This document shows positions 53,004-61,523 of a stretch of DNA of 64,000 nt, piece after piece (the first letter of the stretch is position 1; each line of letters begins with the position of its first letter). Under the pieces are notes generated by a model. The model saw only the letters and a list, made by a program, of their open reading frames with translations, was not told where the DNA came from and did no database searches. The stretch is from Xanthomonas citri pv. mangiferaeindicae (GTDB taxonomy: Bacteria > Pseudomonadota > Gammaproteobacteria > Xanthomonadales > Xanthomonadaceae): positions 1,153,001-1,217,000 of the forward strand of contig CP016836.1 of NCBI GenBank assembly GCA_002240395.1. Reading direction: 5' to 3'. Both the position numbers and the translations under genes were made by a program.

Positions 53004-53336
53004 TCAGAAATCCAGGTCAGAAGGCTTGCTACGGATCGGCCGCTTGGTCTTTGTGCTCTCCAGGATGGCCTCGGACACGGGGTCCCGCAGTTGGTCGAGC
53101 TTCGACAGCAGCCCCAGACGTTCAAAGGCGGAAAGCCACGTGCCCAGGGCGATGTTGACGCCACCCTGCTCGAGCCGGTTCATGGTGGCAGGGCTCACTC
53201 TGGCGCGTTCGGCCAGACTTTCCTGGGTCCATCCGCGTGCCAGACGGGCGCTCTTGACCATCTGTCCCAGATGCTTGGCAGTCTTCTGGGCCGCAAGCGT
53301 GGCGTAGTCGGTCGTGCTCCGGCGCATATCTGTCAT
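53004..53336 (-). CDS. hipB: HipB-like HTH antitoxin
   Basis: 110 residues from ATG 53336 (MTDMRRSTTDYATLAAQKTA). Xre HTH: KHLGQMVKSARLARGWTQES, then LAERARVSPATMNRLEQGGV. The C-terminus is short and polar (KRPIRSKPSDLDF). It should neutralise HipA and repress this operon. The start codon lies inside the left arm of an 18/19 inverted repeat, so ATG 53327 (MRRSTTDY) is an alternative. hipA starts 13 bases after its stop. Confidence 0.92.
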   Translation of the reverse strand: MTDMRRSTTDYATLAAQKTAKHLGQMVKSARLARGWTQESLAERARVSPATMNRLEQGGVNIALGTWLSAFERLGLLSKLDQLRDPVSEAILESTKTKRPIRSKPSDLDF

Positions 53337-53376
53337 AAATTATAGGAAATTGATCAATCCTATCATTTATGACAGA
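53329..53376. promoter_or_regulatory. hipBA operator-like inverted repeat
   Basis: Left arm TCTGTCATAAATTATAGGA (53329-53347) and right arm TCCTATCATTTATGACAGA (53358-53376): 18 of 19 positions pair. The 10-base spacer AATTGATCAA holds the palindrome TTGATCAA. A+T-rich against a G+C-rich background. The left arm covers the hipB start codon, so a bound HipB would also block initiation. TAGGA/TCCTA half sites recall, in inverted order, the TATCC(N8)GGATA operators of E. coli HipB. Confidence 0.75.
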
Positions 53377-53555
53377 AATGAGGGCAGCAGGGCGCAGTAC
53401 CGCAATCACTGGGCGCTCCCGGGACTCTGACCAGGACTATGCCGCCATAGCGCCAGGCCGCCGACAGGCCCAGAATCCGGGCAAACAGGTCGACATCTCC
53501 ATCCCCGCACAAGGCGACGCAACCAACTCGGCGTGGCGTAGCGCCATTTACAGCC

Positions 53556-54752
53556 ATGACGATCCAGGTCCCGAACGCCGTCGCAAGACGGCTCTTTCTC
53601 GCGCGCCAAGGGCTGGCCGCGCCGCCGGGGCGGGCGCTGTCCAAGGCGGGGCTGCTGCAGCTCATCACCGATCTGGGCTTCGTGCAGGTGGACAGCATCG
53701 GCACGGTGGAGCGCGCTCACCACCAGATTCTGTTCTCGCGCAACCAGACCTACCGGCGCGACCATCTGACCACGCTGCTGGAGCAGGACCGGGCGCTGTT
53801 CGAGCACTGGACGCATGACGCCTCGATCCTGCCGACCGCGTTCTATCCGTACTGGAAGCATCGTTTCCGCCGCCGCGCGCCGATCCTCCGCGAGCGCTGG
53901 CGCAAGTGGCATGGGGACGGCTTTGACGCGGCATTCGAAGACACGCTGGCGCACATCGAGGCCCATGGCCCAGTGCTGGCGCGGGACTTGAAAGAGGCCG
54001 GGCATGCGTCCGGCGGTTGGTGGAACTGGCACCAGTCCAAGACCGCGCTCGAGTATCTCTGGCATACCGGCAAGCTCGCGATCGCCGGCCGTGTGAACTT
54101 CCAGAAGATCTACGACCTGACCGAGCGGGTGATTCCCGCCGAGTTCCACGAACGCGAGGTCGGCCCTGACCAGTTCGTCGACTGGGCGTGTCGGGAGGCG
54201 TTGAAGCGATTGGGCTTCGCGACGCCCGGCGAGATCTCCGCGTTCTTCGACCTGGTGTCGCCGCAGGAGGCCAGGGACTGGGTCGCGCGTCATCGCGACG
54301 CACTGTGCGAGGTCTCGCTCGTGTCCATCGATGGCGAACGCGCGCGGCCGTCCTATGCCTTCGCCGACTTCGCCGCCGAGTTGCAGGATGTGCCCGAGCC
54401 GCCCGCCCGCGTCCGGGTATTGAGCCCGTTCGATCCGCTGCTGCGCGACCGCAAGCGCACCGAACGGCTGTTCGGGTTCCACTACCGCATCGAGGTCTTC
54501 GTGCCCGAGCCCAAGCGGCAGTACGGCTACTACGTCTTCCCGCTCCTGGAGGGCGACCGCCTGATCGGCCGGATCGATATGAAGGCCGAACGCAAGGGCG
54601 GCACGCTGGACGTGCGTCGGCTGTGGCTCGAGCCCGGCGTGCGGGCCTCGGCCGGTCGCCTCGACAAGCTCGACGCGGAACTGGCGCGACTGGCGAGGTT
54701 CACCGGCGTGGAGCACGTGCATTACCTCAAAGGCTGGCACAAGGCGCGCTGA
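53556..54752 (+). CDS. ycaQ: YcaQ-like DNA interstrand-crosslink glycosylase
   Basis: 398 residues from ATG 53556. Winged-helix YcaQ/AlkZ superfamily; these enzymes unhook DNA crosslinks or remove alkylated bases. The catalytic Gln-x-Asp motif is seen as GFVQVDSIGTVERAHHQIL (QVD near 43-45). Other family text: RNQTYRRDHL, HDASILPTAFYPYWKHRF, ERWRKWHGD, VRVLSPFDPLLRDRKRTERL, YYVFPLLEGDRLIGRIDMKA, and the end TGVEHVHYLKGWHKAR. Length near the usual 400. Stands alone between hipBA and the next gene. Confidence 0.93.
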   Translation: MTIQVPNAVARRLFLARQGLAAPPGRALSKAGLLQLITDLGFVQVDSIGTVERAHHQILFSRNQTYRRDHLTTLLEQDRALFEHWTHDASILPTAFYPYWKHRFRRRAPILRERWRKWHGDGFDAAFEDTLAHIEAHGPVLARDLKEAGHASGGWWNWHQSKTALEYLWHTGKLAIAGRVNFQKIYDLTERVIPAEFHEREVGPDQFVDWACREALKRLGFATPGEISAFFDLVSPQEARDWVARHRDALCEVSLVSIDGERARPSYAFADFAAELQDVPEPPARVRVLSPFDPLLRDRKRTERLFGFHYRIEVFVPEPKRQYGYYVFPLLEGDRLIGRIDMKAERKGGTLDVRRLWLEPGVRASAGRLDKLDAELARLARFTGVEHVHYLKGWHKAR

Positions 54753-54848
54753 GGCTTTTGCGTGGCGGCGCTGGCATGATCGGGACGCCGCCACGCGCAC
54801 TGCACGCCTACCGGGCTAGCGTGACGCTTTGAAGACGGGATACCGCGC

Positions 54849-55631
54849 ATGCGCCTGCTGGCCGGTTGCGAGATCGTGGTCGAGGCCGAAGACGACTGCG
54901 CAGTGGTCGCGATGCTGCGTCCGCGCAGCGGCGATGCGCAGTGGCTGGTCAGCGAAAGCTACACCTTCGAGCCGGATGTCCGCCCGACCGAGCACGTCGA
55001 TCCGTTCGGCAATCTGTGCCAGCGGCTGATCGTGCCCAAGGGGCGGATGCGCCTGCGGACCGAGCTCGAAGTCGAGACCGAGCGCACGCTTGTCGTCGCG
55101 CCCTGGGCGCTGCCCACGCCGGCCTCGCTGCTGGCCGATGCGACCCTGCAGTACCTGCTGCCCAGCCGCTACTGCCCCTCCGATCGCGCGTTCGAGCAGG
55201 CCCAGGCCATTGTCGATGCCGCATCGCCTGGCACCGGGCATGTCGGCGCGATCGTGGCGTGGATCCGCCGCCACATCGCCTATCGCTACGGCGTCAGCGA
55301 TGCCTGCACCGATGCGCTCGACACGATGGCACAAGGCGCGGGGGTGTGCCGCGACTTCGCCCATGTCGGGATCATGCTCTGCCGCAGCCTGCGGATTCCG
55401 GCACGCATGGTCGTGGGCTATCTGCACGGGCTCGAACCGATGGATCTGCATGCCTGGTTCGAGGCTTACCTGGATGGACGCTGGTACACCTTCGACGCCA
55501 CCCAGGACGCGCCGCGTGGCGGCCGCATCGTCGTCGCGTATGGCCGCGACGCGGCAGATGTCGCCTTCCTGACCAACTACGGCTGGCTGCGGACCGTGGA
55601 CATGCAGGTCTGGGTCGGCGAGAAGACTTGA
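54849..55631 (+). CDS. transglutaminase-like cysteine protease-fold protein
   Basis: 260 residues from ATG 54849. N-terminal beta domain (Bact_transglu_N-like: FEPDVRPTEHVDPFGNLCQR), then a transglutaminase core with catalytic Cys about 167 (GAGVCRDFAHVGIMLCRSL), His in LEPMDLHAWFEAYL and Asp in WYTFDATQDAP. No signal peptide, so cytoplasmic. The family acts on peptide or amide bonds; substrate unknown. The trehalase gene starts 50 bases downstream on the same strand, perhaps in one transcript. Confidence 0.9.
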   Translation: MRLLAGCEIVVEAEDDCAVVAMLRPRSGDAQWLVSESYTFEPDVRPTEHVDPFGNLCQRLIVPKGRMRLRTELEVETERTLVVAPWALPTPASLLADATLQYLLPSRYCPSDRAFEQAQAIVDAASPGTGHVGAIVAWIRRHIAYRYGVSDACTDALDTMAQGAGVCRDFAHVGIMLCRSLRIPARMVVGYLHGLEPMDLHAWFEAYLDGRWYTFDATQDAPRGGRIVVAYGRDAADVAFLTNYGWLRTVDMQVWVGEKT

Positions 55632-55681
55632 GCGCGATGGCGATGCGACACTGCCCGCAGTCCCTGTCGCGGAAGACCGCC

Positions 55682-57325
55682 ATGTCGCGCGTTCCTCTTG
55701 CAACTCGCACCGCCGCCTGTCTGCTGTCCGCATTGCTGGCCGCCTGCACGTCCATCGGCCCCATGACGGCTGCGGAGCCTGCGCAGTCCCCGGGCGCCCA
55801 TCCCGCACCGGTCACGCCGGATGTCGGCTGGCCGAAGACCTTCGCCGCGGTGCAGGCCGCCTGGCTGTTCGAGGACCAGAAGACCTTCGCCGACGCGGTG
55901 CCGCGGCGCGACCCGGCGCAGATCGAGGCGGCCCTCATCGCCGCCCGCGCCCGCCCGGGCTTCGACCTGCGCACGTTCGTGGACACCCACTTCGTGCTGC
56001 CCGCACCGCCGCCCGGCACGCCGGTCGACTGGCAGCCGACGCTGCGCGCGCATATCGATGCGCTGTGGCCGCTGCTCACCCGGCCGCGCCCCGCGCCTGT
56101 GCCACACGGCAGTCTGCTGCCGCTGCCGCATGCCTATGTGGTGCCAGGCGGGCGCTTCCGCGAGATCTACTATTGGGACTCGTACTTCACGATGCGTGGT
56201 CTGGTCGAGAGCGGCCAGAGCACGGCGTCGCGGGCCATGCTCGACAACTTCGCCCAGTTGATCGACGACTGGGGCCATGTGCCCAATGGCAACCGCAGCT
56301 ATTACCTCAGTCGTTCGCAGCCGCCGTTCTTCTCGCACATGGTCGCGCTCGAGGCACGCGACGATCCTGCGTTGGCGGTGCGCTACCTGCCGCAACTGCG
56401 CCGCGAGCATGCGTACTGGATGGACGGCGCCGAGCGGCTCGCGCCTGGCGAGACAGCGCGGCGTGTCGTGCGCCTGGCCGATGGGCGCCTGCTCAATCGT
56501 TACTGGGACGACCGCGAGGTGCCGCGGCCCGAATCGTTCGAGCAGGACCGCCAAACCGCGGCCGCGGCCACGTCACGACCGGCCGCCGAGGTCTGGCGCG
56601 ACCTGCGCGCCGGCGCCGAGAGCGGCTGGGACTATTCCAGCCGCTGGCTCGATGATCCGATGCGGCTGGACACGATCCGCACCACGACGATCGTGCCGGT
56701 GGACCTCAACAGTCTGCTGCATCACCTGGAATCGACGATCGCCAGGGCTTGCGAACGAGCGCGGGATGTGGACTGTGCGCAGCGCTTTACAAGCATGGCC
56801 GACGCGCGCGCCGAGGCGATCGCAATGCATCTGTGGCATGCCGACGGCTACTACACCGACTACGATCTGCGCGCGAAGCAGCCGCGTGCGCAACTGACCG
56901 CGGCGGCGCTGTTTCCGCTGCATGCCGGCATCGCCTCGCCCGAGCGCGCACGCCGGACCGCCGACGCGGTGCGTCGGCAATTGCTGCGCCCGGGCGGCCT
57001 GGTCACCACGGCGATCGACACCGGCCAGCAATGGGATGCGCCCAATGTCTGGGCACCGCTGCAATGGATCGCGGTCGACGGCTTGCGCCGGTATGGCGAG
57101 CACGCGCTCGCACACGACATCGCGCGCGGCTTCATCGGCAATGTGCAAACGGTGTTCGACCGCGAGCGCAAACTGGTGGAAAAGTACGACGCCGACGGCG
57201 CGCTGCAGGGCGGGGGCGGCGGCGAGTACCCGCTGCAGGACGGCTTTGGCTGGTCGAACGGCGTCACGCTCGCACTGCTGGCGCTGTATCCGGAACTCGA
57301 ACGCATCCCCGCCCAGACCGATTGA
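55682..57325 (+). CDS. treA: periplasmic trehalase
   Basis: 547 residues. GH37 alpha,alpha-trehalase hydrolysing trehalose to glucose. Lipoprotein-type signal (LLSALLAACTS, Cys about 22), so an outer-membrane or periplasmic anchored form. Trehalase signatures PGGRFREIYYWDSYFTMRGL and QQWDAPNVWAPLQWIAVD are exact; GGGGEYPLQDGFGWSNGV contains the late catalytic region. Upstream in-frame ATG 55637 is an alternative, but the signal peptide fits 55682. It converges on the catalase-like gene with only nine bases between stops. Confidence 0.95.
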   Translation: MSRVPLATRTAACLLSALLAACTSIGPMTAAEPAQSPGAHPAPVTPDVGWPKTFAAVQAAWLFEDQKTFADAVPRRDPAQIEAALIAARARPGFDLRTFVDTHFVLPAPPPGTPVDWQPTLRAHIDALWPLLTRPRPAPVPHGSLLPLPHAYVVPGGRFREIYYWDSYFTMRGLVESGQSTASRAMLDNFAQLIDDWGHVPNGNRSYYLSRSQPPFFSHMVALEARDDPALAVRYLPQLRREHAYWMDGAERLAPGETARRVVRLADGRLLNRYWDDREVPRPESFEQDRQTAAAATSRPAAEVWRDLRAGAESGWDYSSRWLDDPMRLDTIRTTTIVPVDLNSLLHHLESTIARACERARDVDCAQRFTSMADARAEAIAMHLWHADGYYTDYDLRAKQPRAQLTAAALFPLHAGIASPERARRTADAVRRQLLRPGGLVTTAIDTGQQWDAPNVWAPLQWIAVDGLRRYGEHALAHDIARGFIGNVQTVFDRERKLVEKYDADGALQGGGGGEYPLQDGFGWSNGVTLALLALYPELERIPAQTD

Positions 57326-57334
57326 CGCTTTGCG

Positions 57335-58447
57335 TCAGCGGTCAGCCGCGCGTGCCGCCACGAACGGGCAACCGGGATGCAGGGCGATGCCGTTCTTGCG
57401 AGCGCGGAAAGCCTGCGAGGCGGCGTAAGCCGAGCGCCGCAGGCGCATCAACTCGCCCAGCGGGCGATGGGCTTCCAGCCCGTGCCACGGACTGAAGCCC
57501 ACCCCGGTGTCGATGGCCGCGCTGCGCTCGGGCGTCCAGGCCGGCTGCGGCGGTGCGATGACGCGGGCCACGGTGCGGAACGGGCTGCGCGCCTCGTCCC
57601 AGCGCGCAGTGGCATCGTCGACCGGCATCTCCTTGAGCGAGGTACACAGCTGCGCACGCAGTTCCCATTCGCCGCCCTGCGCGGCGAAGAACGCAACCAC
57701 GGCTTCGCGCAGGGCGTCGTCGTCCGACAGGTCGAGACGGGTATCGGTGAGTGCGCGCAGCGAGGTCGACACCGGCACCAACTGCAGCTTGGCGATGTGA
57801 TCGCCGTGGCGCTGCGGCAGTTGAGTGAAGAACGTCTCGCCGAGGATGTGATGCGGTGGCTCGCCGCCCATCGCCTTGAGCGTGGCGCTCTCTCCACCCA
57901 TCGCCTCCAGGCCGCGCTCGGTGCCGCGCAGGATCGCCGAGATCAGCTTCTTGGTGCGGTCCATGCGGTCGGTGGTCTTGGCCAGCAGCTTGAGACTGCG
58001 CAGGAAGGCGCGTCCATTGGGGGCGTTGAACTGCGGGCCGTTGACCAGGATGAAGTCCTGCGCGCCCGGGCCATCGCTGCCGTCGATACGGGTGCCGGGC
58101 ACGTCGCAGATCCGAAGCGCGATGCCGCGTGGCGTGGAGACGCGGTCGGCGAGCAGGTCGCCGGGCGTGGTCGACAGCCGCATCACGGCAGGGTGGCGGC
58201 CCGGGCGCGCGAACAGGCCCTGTGCCAGTTCGGGCGACAACCCCGCCGGCACCTCGACGACGGCAGACAGCAGGCCGTGGCTCTTGGCATGCACCGCGCG
58301 CAGGCCCTGGCCTTCGTCTTCCCAGGTCTTGCGCGAGATCGACAGCAAGACCTCGTCGAGTTCGGCGGCCAGCGCCGCTTCGTCGGGCCCGGGCTGCGCG
58401 AGCGCTGGTTCGTAGCGTTGGAACACCGCTGGACGGGGGATGGACAT
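57335..58447 (-). CDS. catalase-family (small-subunit-like) haem protein
   Basis: 370 residues from ATG 58447 (MSIPRPAVFQRYEPALAQPG). Catalase-like fold: PAVMRLSTTPGDLLADRVST, IALRICDVPGTRID, QDFILVNGPQFNAPNGRAFL, ITALPQ-like TFFTQLPQRHGDHIAKLQLV, and a late Arg/Tyr zone (LGELMRLRRSAYAASQAFR) where the haem ligand Tyr would lie. The canonical distal His of true catalases is not visible, so peroxidase or SrpA-like activity is more likely than full catalase. Converges on treA; reads the same way as the hydrolase 47 bases upstream. Confidence 0.85.
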   Translation of the reverse strand: MSIPRPAVFQRYEPALAQPGPDEAALAAELDEVLLSISRKTWEDEGQGLRAVHAKSHGLLSAVVEVPAGLSPELAQGLFARPGRHPAVMRLSTTPGDLLADRVSTPRGIALRICDVPGTRIDGSDGPGAQDFILVNGPQFNAPNGRAFLRSLKLLAKTTDRMDRTKKLISAILRGTERGLEAMGGESATLKAMGGEPPHHILGETFFTQLPQRHGDHIAKLQLVPVSTSLRALTDTRLDLSDDDALREAVVAFFAAQGGEWELRAQLCTSLKEMPVDDATARWDEARSPFRTVARVIAPPQPAWTPERSAAIDTGVGFSPWHGLEAHRPLGELMRLRRSAYAASQAFRARKNGIALHPGCPFVAARAADR

Positions 58448-58493
58448 CAGGGCTCCTGGCGATCGAAACGAGGCTCGCGTCGCGTGGACACTG

Positions 58494-59318
58494 TCAGCGC
58501 GCGAGGAAATCCAGCAGCGCGCGGTTGAAGGCGTCGGCGTGACTGACGTTGAGACCGTGCGGCGCGTCGGGCACCACGACCAGCGCACTGCCCGGGATCG
58601 CCGCGTGGGTCCGCTGGCCGGAGCCTTCGAACGGCACGGTCGCATCGCCATCGCCGTGCAACACGAGCACCGGCACGGTGATCGCCTTCAGGTCGCTGCG
58701 GAAATCGGTCGTCGCAAACGCCTCCATGCATCCCAGCGCTGCGGTCTGGTCGGATTGACGCGCCAGCGCGATCGCTTCCTGGCGCTGCGCCTCATCGACC
58801 TTGAGCGTGCCGTCGACACTGAAGAACTGGGTTGTGAACTCGTCGAAGAACGCGTCGCGATCGCGTTCCAGACCGGCCCGCATATCGTCGGCCTGCTCCT
58901 GGGGCAGCGGGCCCTCGGGGTTGTCCTCGGTCTTGAGCAGATACGGCGGCACCGCGGCCGCGAACACGGCACTGTGGATGCGCGCCTCGCCATGGCGGGC
59001 GAGGTAGCGGGCCACTTCGCCGCCGCCCATCGAGAAGCCGACGAGCGTGACCTCGCGCAGATCCAGATCCTCGAGCACGCCGGCCAGATCGTCGGCGAGG
59101 GTGTCGTAGGTGTAGCCGTCGTCCGGTTTGTCGGAGCGCCCAAAGCCGCGACGGTCGTAGGCGATCACGCGATAGCCCGCCGCCTGCAGCGGACCGACCT
59201 GCGCCTGCCACGAGGCGGCCGACAACGGCCAGCCATGGATCAGCACGACCGGGCGACCGTGACCGCCCGAGTCCTCGACATGGAGACGTACACGGGATGA
59301 AGACGGCGCACTGGTCAT
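58494..59318 (-). CDS. alpha/beta hydrolase (non-haem chloroperoxidase-like)
   Basis: 274 residues from ATG 59318 (MTSAPSSSRVRLHVEDSG); ATGs upstream to 59366 add a Ser-rich run without support. Catalytic triad: nucleophile Ser in GFSMGGGE, Asp in HGDGDATVP, His in DAPHGLNVSH. LIHGWPLSAASWQAQVGPLQ and AYDRRGFGRSDKPDDGY match the non-haem chloroperoxidase/esterase subfamily. Could be co-transcribed with the catalase-like gene, a pairing compatible with oxidant response. Substrate unknown. Confidence 0.88.
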   Translation of the reverse strand: MTSAPSSSRVRLHVEDSGGHGRPVVLIHGWPLSAASWQAQVGPLQAAGYRVIAYDRRGFGRSDKPDDGYTYDTLADDLAGVLEDLDLREVTLVGFSMGGGEVARYLARHGEARIHSAVFAAAVPPYLLKTEDNPEGPLPQEQADDMRAGLERDRDAFFDEFTTQFFSVDGTLKVDEAQRQEAIALARQSDQTAALGCMEAFATTDFRSDLKAITVPVLVLHGDGDATVPFEGSGQRTHAAIPGSALVVVPDAPHGLNVSHADAFNRALLDFLAR

Positions 59319-59507
59319 GGCGAGACTCGACATCGAGGAAGAGGACGCCATGCTGCGCAGGCGCACCCGACGCGGACGTGAAGCCGCGGCGCCAATTGCA
59401 CATCACGTGCGGGCGTGCAGATCGCGTCATCGCCCTGCATGCAAGTCACGGCGCTTTGATCGGCGCGCTCCTAGCCTGCGGATGTCTTCCCTCTCGGAGT
59501 CCGTCCC

Positions 59508-60041
59508 ATGAGCACGATGTCTCCGGTGACCGGCGAGGTATCCGACAGCAAGGTCGCCGCAATCTTCGACAGCGAGCACACCGCCCGGCGCGTCGCCCAG
59601 CAACTGCAGGCCGAACGCGGTTTCAAGGCCTCACAGGTCAAGGTGGTCACCCGCCACGACCGCCAGCCAGGCCGCAAGCTCGAGCCCGAGAACCGCGGCA
59701 TTCTGCGCACCTTGATCATCGCGCACTACAAGCTGGGCCTGGCGGGCCTGGCGATCGGCGCAGTCCTGTTCGGCGTGCTGTATGCGGCCAGTGTGCCGGC
59801 GGTGATCAATTCGCCATGGTTCGCCGGCGGCCTGATCATCGGCTACGGCGGCGTGTTCGGGTTGATGGTCGGTGGCCTGGTGACCTTGCGCCCCGACCAT
59901 GATCCCTACCTGTTCAAGGTGCGCGAGGCATTGGCCGAAGGCCGTGCGGCGGTCGTGGTCCACGCATTCGATGCCGCCGAGCGCGACCGTGCCAGCGAGG
60001 CACTGTCGAGCGCCAGCGGCGAGACCGTCCGCACGCTGTGA
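59508..60041 (+). CDS. membrane protein with flanking cytoplasmic domains, unknown
   Basis: 177 residues from ATG 59508. N-terminal soluble segment (AAIFDSEHTARRVAQQLQAE), then two transmembrane helices (LGLAGLAIGAVLFGVLYAAS and GGLIIGYGGVFGLMVGGLVT), then a strand-helix end (KVREALAEGRAAVVVHAFDA). The pattern SEHTARRVAQQLQAERGF...VHAFD suggests a ferredoxin-like domain split by the helices, as in some DUF1269-type proteins. I do not recognise the family. Confidence 0.7.
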   Translation: MSTMSPVTGEVSDSKVAAIFDSEHTARRVAQQLQAERGFKASQVKVVTRHDRQPGRKLEPENRGILRTLIIAHYKLGLAGLAIGAVLFGVLYAASVPAVINSPWFAGGLIIGYGGVFGLMVGGLVTLRPDHDPYLFKVREALAEGRAAVVVHAFDAAERDRASEALSSASGETVRTL

Positions 60042-60066
60042 CGCATGGCCGCACCGGCGGCTGCGA

Positions 60067-60504
60067 TCAGGCCCCGACCGGAATGCCCTGCGTTTCGGCG
60101 AGGTCGCTCGCCAGCCGGCGCGCGATCTGCGGATGCTCGTTGTAGAAGGCAGCATTGCCCGCAAGTTCGCGCCAGATCTCGGCATCGGTGATCAGCCGCG
60201 CCGCGTGTTGCGTGACCTCCGCGATCTGACGCGGTGCGGGCGCAGTCCGCGCCATCGCCAGTTCGAGCAGATGCAGCAGCGCGCGCGACTGCGCCACGCA
60301 GATCTCCGCCTCGCGCAAGGCGAGTTGGCCCAGCGTCTGCATGCGGCCTGCATCGAGCGTGGCCACGCGGGCGTCGGCAAGGACCGCGTCGGGCGTGCCT
60401 GCGACGAGATCGAGAAGCTGTCGCAACGGCCCCTGGGTGGATGCGCAGCGCGCGATGTCGTCGAGGCGCGTTCCGCGACGCGCGGGATGGCGGGCTTCGT
60501 CCAT
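60067..60504 (-). CDS. soluble helical protein of unknown function
   Basis: 145 residues from ATG 60504 (MDEARHPARRGTRLDDIARC); AAGGAGAG directly upstream decides this start over 60534. Predicted all-helical, no signal peptide. REAEICVAQSRALLHLLELA and AEIWRELAGNAAFYNEHPQI are its most regular parts. No family recognised. It is divergent from the small Xre gene, with a perfect palindrome between them. Confidence 0.65.
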   Translation of the reverse strand: MDEARHPARRGTRLDDIARCASTQGPLRQLLDLVAGTPDAVLADARVATLDAGRMQTLGQLALREAEICVAQSRALLHLLELAMARTAPAPRQIAEVTQHAARLITDAEIWRELAGNAAFYNEHPQIARRLASDLAETQGIPVGA

Positions 60505-60596
60505 GGTCGCTCTCCTTGAGATCGCCGCCGGCAAGCGGCGCGCCGTGCCCGCATGCCGCGCGTGGGCGCAGCGACATGCGAGCAGTCACGCCCAAA

Positions 60597-60611
60597 CTAC
60601 GTTTAACGTAG
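60597..60611. promoter_or_regulatory. palindromic operator between the helical and Xre genes
   Basis: CTACGTT-T-AACGTAG: seven-base arms around one base, in the gap between divergent genes at 60504 and 60674. A+T-rich against the background. A binding site for the adjacent Xre regulator is likely. Confidence 0.6.
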
Positions 60612-60673
60612 TATCGGAGTCAAGCGACGTTTCGGAAGCTTCCCGACGCCGAAGTCCGGGATGCACTACAAGC

Positions 60674-60961
60674 GTGGCTGCCAAGGAACCCCTGCCTGTC
60701 TTCAGCCGTCGGTTGCGCGAGGCGCGCACCGCGGTGGGCCTCTCGCAGCGCACGCTGGGGATCGAGGCCGGGCTCGACGATTTCGTCGCCAGCACCCGGG
60801 TCAACCGCTACGAGACCGGCGTGCACCAACCCGATCTGCAGACCTTTCGCCGCATGGCCGAGGTGCTCGACCTGCCGGTGGCGTACTTCTATGCCGACGA
60901 CGACGCACTCGCCGGCTTGATCGCCGACCACCATCGCCGTGGTCGCACGTCGACGCGCTGA
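60674..60961 (+). CDS. small Xre-family transcriptional regulator
   Basis: 95 residues from GTG 60674 (VAAKEPLPVFSRRLREARTA). HTH: AVGLSQRTLGIEAGLDDFVA, STRVNRYETGVHQPDLQTFR, then RMAEVLDLPVAYFYADDDAL. No sensor domain. The frame is open far upstream, but only the part after 60674 is family-like. Likely autoregulator through the palindrome at 60597-60611. Confidence 0.85.
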   Translation: MAAKEPLPVFSRRLREARTAVGLSQRTLGIEAGLDDFVASTRVNRYETGVHQPDLQTFRRMAEVLDLPVAYFYADDDALAGLIADHHRRGRTSTR

Positions 60962-61144
60962 ACGCGCGTCACGCCGCAGAACAGCCTGACGTCTGCACGT
61001 GCGGTCTGCGACACCAGGCTGCAGGCCTTGCAGACGCGTCGCTGCATGGTTCACGCATCGCCGATGTGTGCATTCGCACAATCGCCTGCATCCCCCTACC
61101 TCCCTGCGCTCGCGCGCACGGACGCCTGTTCGAGGACGCAATCG

Positions 61145-61414
61145 ATGAACAACAGTTTCACTCTGGAGTACGACATGAGCCTGCGCCTGTGGGTGCTGCG
61201 GCAGGATGGCTCGGGGCGCCTGGTGGCCTCGTTCCTCAGCCGCCAGAGCGCCACCGAAGGCTCGACGTTGCGCGATCTCATCGGCCCGAACGCGCGTCTG
61301 CGGATCCGCAACGCCGACGGCAGCTATCAGGATGGACTTGCTGACCGGCTCGACCCCGCGCTGTCGACATCGCCGACCACGCTTACCGCATCTTCGCTGC
61401 ACCTGGCGCGCTGA
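61145..61414 (+). CDS. small soluble protein of unknown function
   Basis: 89 residues from ATG 61145 (MNNSFTLEYDMSLRLWVLRQ). Beta-rich start (FTLEYDMSLRLWVLRQDG) then a polar Ser/Thr-rich end. No signal peptide or family recognised. It ends just before a strong hairpin pair that separates it from the convergent outer-membrane gene. Confidence 0.55.
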   Translation: MNNSFTLEYDMSLRLWVLRQDGSGRLVASFLSRQSATEGSTLRDLIGPNARLRIRNADGSYQDGLADRLDPALSTSPTTLTASSLHLAR

Positions 61415-61447
61415 GTCGCGCGCACGACGCACGCAAGCGCCGCAACG

Positions 61448-61514
61448 CACATGGGCGCCCAAGGGCGCCCATGTGTCATACCCATTGATGCGGACCGGGC
61501 AACGCCCGGTCCGC
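61448..61514. terminator. tandem hairpins between convergent genes
   Basis: First, a perfect 13-base stem CACATGGGCGCCC (61448-61460) / GGGCGCCCATGTG (61463-61475), two bases between. Second, a perfect 11-base stem GCGGACCGGGC (61490-61500) / GCCCGGTCCGC (61504-61514) with loop AAC. Neither is followed by a T run. Placed between a plus-strand gene ending at 61414 and a minus-strand gene ending at 61524, they should act as stops or 3' stabilisers. Confidence 0.75.
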
Positions 61515-61523
61515 TATCCGACC

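Noticed and set aside
53369..53818. Plus-strand frame starting in the right arm of the hip inverted repeat (MTEMRAAGR)
   Set aside because: Overlaps the first third of ycaQ in another frame; Arg/Ala-rich. The start resembles hipB only because it lies in the repeat arm.
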